Of a stretch of 64,000 nucleotides of DNA, positions 59,001 to 64,000 are shown one piece after another. Below the pieces are notes generated by a model that was not told the DNA's origin, ran no database searches, and saw nothing but the letters and a program-made list of their open reading frames with translations. Numbering within the stretch: the first letter of the stretch is position 1; the number at the start of each line of letters is the position of its first letter. The position numbers were made by a program, and so were the translations under genes. Origin of the DNA: Phycomyces blakesleeanus NRRL 1555(-) (taxonomy: Eukaryota; Mucoromycota; Mucoromycetes; Mucorales; Phycomycetaceae); assembly GCF_001638985.1 (NCBI RefSeq), contig NW_017265141.1, forward strand, positions 861,001-925,000, written 5' to 3'.

Positions 59001-60759
59001 ACTATAGAAAAAGGAATTATCTTAATACAATAAAAATTATGAAAAATGATGCATATATTTTTATTCTAATTTACATAAACACTACACACACACACACAGC
59101 ACCTTACAAATTCTACTGTGTGTCTAACTGATGTGGCTTTTTATGTGTGTGTGTTTGTTTTTTGGAGGAATATTATGTACATTGAGGGTACTCAATCACG
59201 AACGTTTGTACAATTTGACAAGACAACCAGGTATTATGATTGGACAATTTGCTTTAATGCTTTGAAAAATATATATATATATATATGTGTACAAATGTTA
59301 CTCTGATTAACCCCAATTTTTGATTTTCTATAGCAATTGGTACTGGCTTTCTTTTTCTTTTGTTTTACTATAATGATTTCCAATAAATAAATAAATAAAT
59401 AAATAAATAAAAATGCAGGTTTTCTTCCTACAATTGGAACACTCATAAACCGATTTGGGTACATTGGAAGAAATATTAATACGAAACATAGCTTACTTAT
59501 TGATACAAAGATTTTAATTAATATTTTTCTGCATCTGTAAGCATTTTTCCCTTATATTTTTCATAGCTTTATCTATATATATATATATATATTATAATCC
59601 TGCATTTTAATTGGCTGAATAGTGATATTCGCATTACTTTACTCTCTTGACAGTTGATTGCGTTCTTGATTTATATTGAATTATCCGGAGGATAATTACT
59701 TTTTTGTCTATTTGCCACACATGGTATTGAAGGTCATAACGCTAACCCCAAACCTTACCAGATTAGTTAACAAACTCTCTAATATTCATTTTTTGGCTAG
59801 AAACCCAAGACATTGGTGGTTAGTTATTATTAAAAGATAAAATCGATCAATAAAATAAGAGAATGCGATACACATACACATCCAAACACATACATGAGCC
59901 CACACACATTACAATGAAACTGGAAAACAAAACAAAAAGTCCTTACAGTGACTGTAATATATAGTTACAAGTAAGTCAAGTCGGGTGGCCTTTGTATTCT
60001 GTTTTGGCAAACCAAGACTTTACTAAATACAAGTTAGTGCAATGATTAACAATTTCTTGTTCTTTTAATTGTTCACCATCATAGCGTACATTCTTTATTG
60101 TCCATTGGAAAATCATATACATTTTTTGAAATAAAATCGTGAAGACTTTTTAAAAGAACCTAGGGAAATCGATTTGTGTAATGGTAATTAAGATCACTGC
60201 ATGCTTAGACTGAAAAATAGTAAAATCAAATGGATAAAACAAAACAGAAAGAATAAAAAAAAAAGAAAAAGGGTTGGATATCAATCAATTCAGGACAATA
60301 GGTCAAATCAAACTGGTGTTGTTCCCCAAATATTCTACTCCTTGACTTTAGTTTTCAAAATACAAAACCAAAAACCAAAAACCAAAAACCCAGAAAGAGA
60401 CAGAGGGACAGAGAGACAGACACAGTGTGGTAAAAACAATAGTTCAATAGACAAACATGTAATTAAGAACAAATAGGTTGTTCGTATGGTCAACCAAAAA
60501 AAAAATGAAAAAAAAATAAGACCATAAATAAAGTACAGCAATGGGATTTAAATACAACAGAGAAAAACCTCTATATAATATACAAGAATTATGACAACAA
60601 GCTCTATTCACCAACCCTCCCTCTTCTCTTAATATTCGTGTTTTCTATACAATAAGCTGCCACCTTGATTACGCTCTGCGACAAGGCCCACACCTAGATA
60701 AAAGCACCAAGCGAAGGATCTACTTAAGTGATATGACTTTTTTCCGTGCATGCTACAAG
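59001..60759. other. 1.7-kb gene-free region with simple repeats
   Basis: Holds a (TAAA) microsatellite at 59382-59412, (AT) runs at 59267-59287 and 59573-59591, an AC run near 59087-59099 and repeated CCAAAAA hexamers (60364-60391) next to AGAGACAG repeats. The right part is 3' flank of the polyQ gene. Confidence 0.5.
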
Positions 60760-61075
60760 TCAATCATCCCGCCTGGATCTTCCTCGTTTGTGAGGGGGTT
60801 CACACCATGCGTCCAAATTCATATTGTTGATTGACCGCCCCATAAATGAGAAGTCGGAAGGTGTATATCTCCTCTTGAAGCCATCTGAAGGTGTTTCGGG
60901 ATAGTGATTAGTGTCATAAGTATGCATGACCGGAGTATATGATGCACGCAAGGTAGGTGCATTATGCGGGAGCGAAAAGGTGAATTGTGTGTTGGGATCT
61001 ACCTGGAAAGGATTTGTGGCCTGAGACGTAAGTGGTGCCTGAGTCTCATATTGGTGCCCAGATGTAGATCCATGC

Positions 61076-61119
<44 letters not shown>

Positions 61120-61123
61120 CTGT

Positions 61124-61155
<32 letters not shown>

Positions 61156-61656
61156 TTGCTGTTGTGTGTTGTCAAACCCAGATGAGAAAACGGTTTGGTT
61201 ACTGTGCCCAAATGAGGTTTGAGGGGTCTTAGGTTCTGGAGGACTGGGTCTTTGTGTGTGTGGATTTGATGTAGCTGGCTGTGTAATGTGCATGGACTGA
61301 GATTGTGCAGGTGCCATACCGTCATCGGATCCCATCTCAGAGGTTAGCTGTGTATTTCTCTCCCGAGCAAATTCCAATAGATCTTGAACAGGTAAGAAAC
61401 CTCGTTCAACGGGATGCCCAGTGTAAGGGTCTCCCTGCTGAGACACAGTTGTACTAGGATGTGAACTAATAAATCCATAGAGATCTTGAAGTGCTTGTTG
61501 ATAACCTGCTGCATAGGCTTTTCTGTTCTGGACCAAAGAGTCTTTATAGAGAGTGGTAACCTTTAGTGCAGCTGCCTTGAAAGAATCTATGAGTGCATTG
61601 TCGGTTGATTCATAGGAATCGAGAATTGAATTTGTGTTGTTGTTCATGAGGAGCAA
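60760..61656 (-). CDS. HAPSTR1/C16orf72-like protein with a 30-residue polyQ tract
   Basis: Single-exon gene, 298 residues. The N-terminal part, DSFKAAALKVTTLYKDSLVQ followed by NRKAYAAGYQQALQDLYGFI, resembles the helical pair of the C16orf72/HAPSTR1 family (FQxAAxxVTxLYKES...GxQxxxxDxLxWx). That match is from memory and moderate. The middle is low-complexity Pro/Thr/Gln with an uninterrupted Q30 tract coded by mixed CAG/CAA (61075-61164). The C-terminal end, NHYPETPSDGFKRRYTPSDF to WCEPPHKRGRSRRDD, is basic and likely a nuclear targeting segment. It shares a 449-bp divergent promoter with TRP1. HAPSTR1 in animals is a stress-response regulator that works with the ligase HUWE1; that role here would be inference. 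A second ATG eight bases on (MNNNT) is possible. Confidence 0.65.
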
Positions 61657-62105
61657 TATTAAAGAGGTGTTTAGGACCCAACCCGTTCTTTTTTTTTTTT
61701 ATCTCCAGTACTTTTTTTTTCTTGCGCGTACCTCACCTTGAATGCTCAAAGCTCTTCTTGTTGATAGTCACATTCTACGTCATGCTCATGATTAAGGGTC
61801 AGCCTCGCTCGTTGAGTGTGGATATGGCTTAAGGAAGGAAGGAGGTAACATGTAATCATACCGGGTTTTCATTGACTGTCTTGAACTCACTGCAGCTGTA
61901 GCTTTTTTTTCTTTGTTATTTTTTTTGCTGCTGTGCTTTTTTTTTGCAGTGAATATCTACACCAGATCCTGATTTGGGTTGCACTGTCAGACTCGCTGTT
62001 AAGGAGATAAAATCGACCCACAGTGACTCAGACTGACAATTCCAGCATTATGTGTATATAAATACTAAGTCCGTCAATCTTCTTTCTTTATCTAAACTTC
62101 TTCTA
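61657..62105. promoter_or_regulatory. Divergent promoter of the polyQ gene and TRP1
   Basis: 449 bp between the two start codons. It carries TGACTCA at 62024-62030 and a TATATAAA box at 62055-62062, both oriented for TRP1, plus poly(T) tracts near 61690-61700 and 61906-61945. Confidence 0.7.
62024..62030. promoter_or_regulatory. Gcn4/CPC1-type general-control element
   Basis: TGACTCA is the perfect palindromic-core binding site of the fungal bZIP Gcn4/Cpc1, which activates amino-acid biosynthesis genes under starvation. It lies 76 bp upstream of the TRP1 start, just 25 bp from the TATA box. Confidence 0.65.
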
Positions 62106-64000
62106 ATGGCTACCCTACTCATCGACAATTACGACAGCTTCACCTACAATGTCTATCAGTACCTTTGCTCTCAGGGGGCAGACGTTGTAGTCTATCGCAA
62201 CGACAAGATCACTGTAGACGAGATCGTAAAGTTAAACCCCGTCAACATTGTCATCTCTCCTGGCCCCGGTCATCCTTCTCATGATGCCGGTGTTTCTAGA
62301 GATGTCATCTCTTACTTTGCTGGAAAACTCCCAATTCTCGGTATTTGCATGGGTGAACAGTGTATCTACGAAGTATTTGGAGGAACTGTTTCCTATGCTG
62401 GTGATATCTTGCATGGAAAAACCTCTACAATTAAGCACGACAACCGTGGATTATTTAAGAATGTGCCTCAGGACAACCAGGTCACTCGTTACCACTCACT
62501 TGCTGGCATGCCCAGCACACTTCCTGAAGTTTTAGAAGTCACTGCCACCACAGACGACGGTGTTATCATGGGTGTTCGCCACAAAAAGTATACTGTTGAA
62601 GGTGTTCAATTCCATCCTGAAAGTATTCTGTGCGAACATGGTCACACCATGATCAGCAACTTCCTCAGTCTTCGCGGTGGAAACTGGGATGAGAACCCCG
62701 CTGCCGGTGTTTTGGCCCAGAAAGTTCCCGCTGCTGCAACAGAGAAGGCCGCCCAAGAGGCCTCCCCTGCTATTTCTACCCCCAACGGTGTTCCCACCAT
62801 TCTGTCCCGAATCTATGCTCAACGTGTAAAGGATGTTCAGGCAGCTAAAGAAGTTCCTGGACAGAGCCAGGCAGATCTTCAGAAGTTGCTCAACCTTCAC
62901 ATTGCTCCTCCTCTGCGTGACGTTGTAAACCGTCTCAAGGAAAGCTCCCCCGCTCTTATGGCCGAAGTCAAACGTGCATCTCCTTCAAAGGGCAACATTG
63001 ATATCACTGTTAATGCAGCTGAGCAGGCACTTCAGTATGCGTTGGCTGGGGCTAGCGTAATATCCGTTCTCACTGAGCCAAAATGGTTCCGTGGTTCCCT
63101 CAATGATCTTCGCCAGGTCCGCGAGGCCTTGTCCCTGTTGCCAAACCGCCCTTGTATACTCCGCAAAGACTTTATTGTTGACACTTACCAAATCCTTGAA
63201 GCTAGACTCTATGGTGCGGACACGGTGCTTCTTATTGTCGCAATGATGTCTGACGAAGTACTCAGAGAGCTGTACCAATATTCTGTTTCTTTGGGTATGG
63301 AACCCCTTGTCGAAGTCAACAATGCTGAAGAAATGGCACGGGCCAACGCTGTTGGAGCTAAGCTTATTGGTGTCAACAACAGAAACTTGCACAGTTTTGA
63401 TGTGGATATGGAGACTACTTCACGTCTGGCCGAGATGGTACCTGAAGGAACTATTCTTTGTGCCCTATCTGGAATCTCTACCCGCGCTGATGTAGAAACT
63501 TATGTATCTCAAGGTGTCCATGGATTATTAGTCGGTGAAGCATTAATGCGCGCTTGGAACCTGAAAGAATTTGTAGCCGAATTACTGGGATACAAGAAGA
63601 AGGATCCCGTACCGCACACACCAGTCTCTCGTCAGGTTCAGGTCAAGATCTGTGGAATCTCTTCTGTTGAGGCTGCTGTCGAGGCTGCTACTGCTGGGGC
63701 AGATTTGGTTGGTCTTATCTTTGCCGAAAAGTCAAAGAGACAGGTTACTGTAGCCAAGGCGCGCGAGATTGTTGATGCTCTACACAAACTTCCCACACGC
63801 TCATCACAATTGCCTGTCAAGAGTCAGAAGAGTATAGACTGGTTTGATGTTCAGACTGAAATGGTAGAACAGCGGTCTGGAAAGCCTTTGGTAGTCGGCG
63901 TATTTGTCAACCAGTCAATCGAGTACATGTCTCAGGTGGCAGTAGAGGCTGGTCTTGACCTCATTCAGTTACATGGAACAGAGTCTGCCGAAATTGCACG
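62106..64000 (+). CDS. TRP1: Trifunctional tryptophan biosynthesis protein (GATase-IGPS-PRAI), cut by the window end
   Basis: An open frame from ATG 62106 runs unbroken to the window's last base (631 codons) with no intron. Residues 1-195 are the glutamine amidotransferase of anthranilate synthase: [17 protein letters not shown] with nucleophile Cys81, and [10 protein letters not shown] with His170 and Glu172. Residues about 212-495 are indole-3-glycerol-phosphate synthase: [38 protein letters not shown] and ALSGIST. From about residue 510 starts phosphoribosylanthranilate isomerase ([20 protein letters not shown]), and the window stops at [15 protein letters not shown]. Fungi use this fused order for steps 1, 3 and 4 of the tryptophan pathway; the partner subunit is anthranilate synthase component I elsewhere in the genome. 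Codon use is strongly C-ending, as in well-expressed genes. Called trpC in filamentous fungi. Confidence 0.95.
   Translation, partial: MATLLIDNYDSFTYNVYQYLCSQGADVVVYRNDKITVDEIVKLNPVNIVISPGPGHPSHDAGVSRDVISYFAGKLPILGICMGEQCIYEVFGGTVSYAGDILHGKTSTIKHDNRGLFKNVPQDNQVTRYHSLAGMPSTLPEVLEVTATTDDGVIMGVRHKKYTVEGVQFHPESILCEHGHTMISNFLSLRGGNWDENPAAGVLAQKVPAAATEKAAQEASPAISTPNGVPTILSRIYAQRVKDVQAAKEVPGQSQADLQKLLNLHIAPPLRDVVNRLKESSPALMAEVKRASPSKGNIDITVNAAEQALQYALAGASVISVLTEPKWFRGSLNDLRQVREALSLLPNRPCILRKDFIVDTYQILEARLYGADTVLLIVAMMSDEVLRELYQYSVSLGMEPLVEVNNAEEMARANAVGAKLIGVNNRNLHSFDVDMETTSRLAEMVPEGTILCALSGISTRADVETYVSQGVHGLLVGEALMRAWNLKEFVAELLGYKKKDPVPHTPVSRQVQVKICGISSVEAAVEAATAGADLVGLIFAEKSKRQVTVAKAREIVDALHKLPTRSSQLPVKSQKSIDWFDVQTEMVEQRSGKPLVVGVFVNQSIEYMSQVAVEAGLDLIQLHGTESAEIA

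Noticed and set aside
60201..60476. 91-codon plus-strand frame MLRLKNSKIKWIKQNRKN
   Set aside because: Composition is that of A-rich simple repeats in the 3' flank of the polyQ gene, no family resemblance.
60964..61185. Plus-strand frame with a long poly-leucine run
   Set aside because: It is the antisense of the CAG/CAA polyQ tract.
62232..63820. Several minus-strand frames opposite TRP1
   Set aside because: Shadows of the uninterrupted plus-strand TRP1 frame, which runs off the window end.

Overview
The window looks like a low-GC fungal chromosome, most probably from Mucoromycota (a Mucorales-like genome). The evidence is short GT-AG introns (about 50-110 nt) with TACTAAC-like branch points, a fungal-order trifunctional TRP1/trpC gene (GATase-IGPS-PRAI), a PMT2-type O-mannosyltransferase, a large NAD-specific glutamate dehydrogenase, and a mix of CACTA, MULE-OTU and Fanzor-like remnants that I associate with early-diverging fungi. 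The species cannot be named from the sequence alone.

The window has two halves. Positions 1 to about 31.8 kb are a transposon graveyard with no convincing host gene. It holds three diverged Tnp2/DUF4218 (CACTA-type) transposase relics; a PIF/Harbinger relic; an old fungal DDE transposon (5181-9826) with a Tc1/mariner copy inserted in its coding frame; a CACTA element (10707-18456) whose left terminal repeat was hit by a MULE; a pogo/CENP-B-like tail; and a large MULE (26151-31793) whose predicted protein ends in an OTU-type cysteine-protease domain. The inactivating stop codons, where the ancestral codon can be guessed, nearly all fit C:G to T:A transitions.

From about 32.2 kb the window is host genes with clean introns: a mitochondrial flavin-reductase-domain protein, an arrestin-domain protein, EMC6, a small Cys-rich protein, GDH2 (minus), splicing factor SPF45, a small two-exon conserved fungal protein (minus), PMT2-type mannosyltransferase, a DUF2461 protein (minus), a polyQ HAPSTR1-like protein (minus) and, cut by the window end, TRP1. 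This part still contains a Fanzor/TnpB-like relic (about 38.8-39.1 kb) and a 182-bp MITE (36343-36524).

The host genes look like a normal housekeeping neighbourhood and not a pathway cluster. Functional links are limited to ER biology (EMC6 and PMT) and nitrogen/amino-acid metabolism (GDH2, and TRP1 with a consensus Gcn4/CPC1 site in its promoter). Exon coordinates were derived by hand from splice-site and frame agreement; each multi-exon model given here closes to a whole number of codons.
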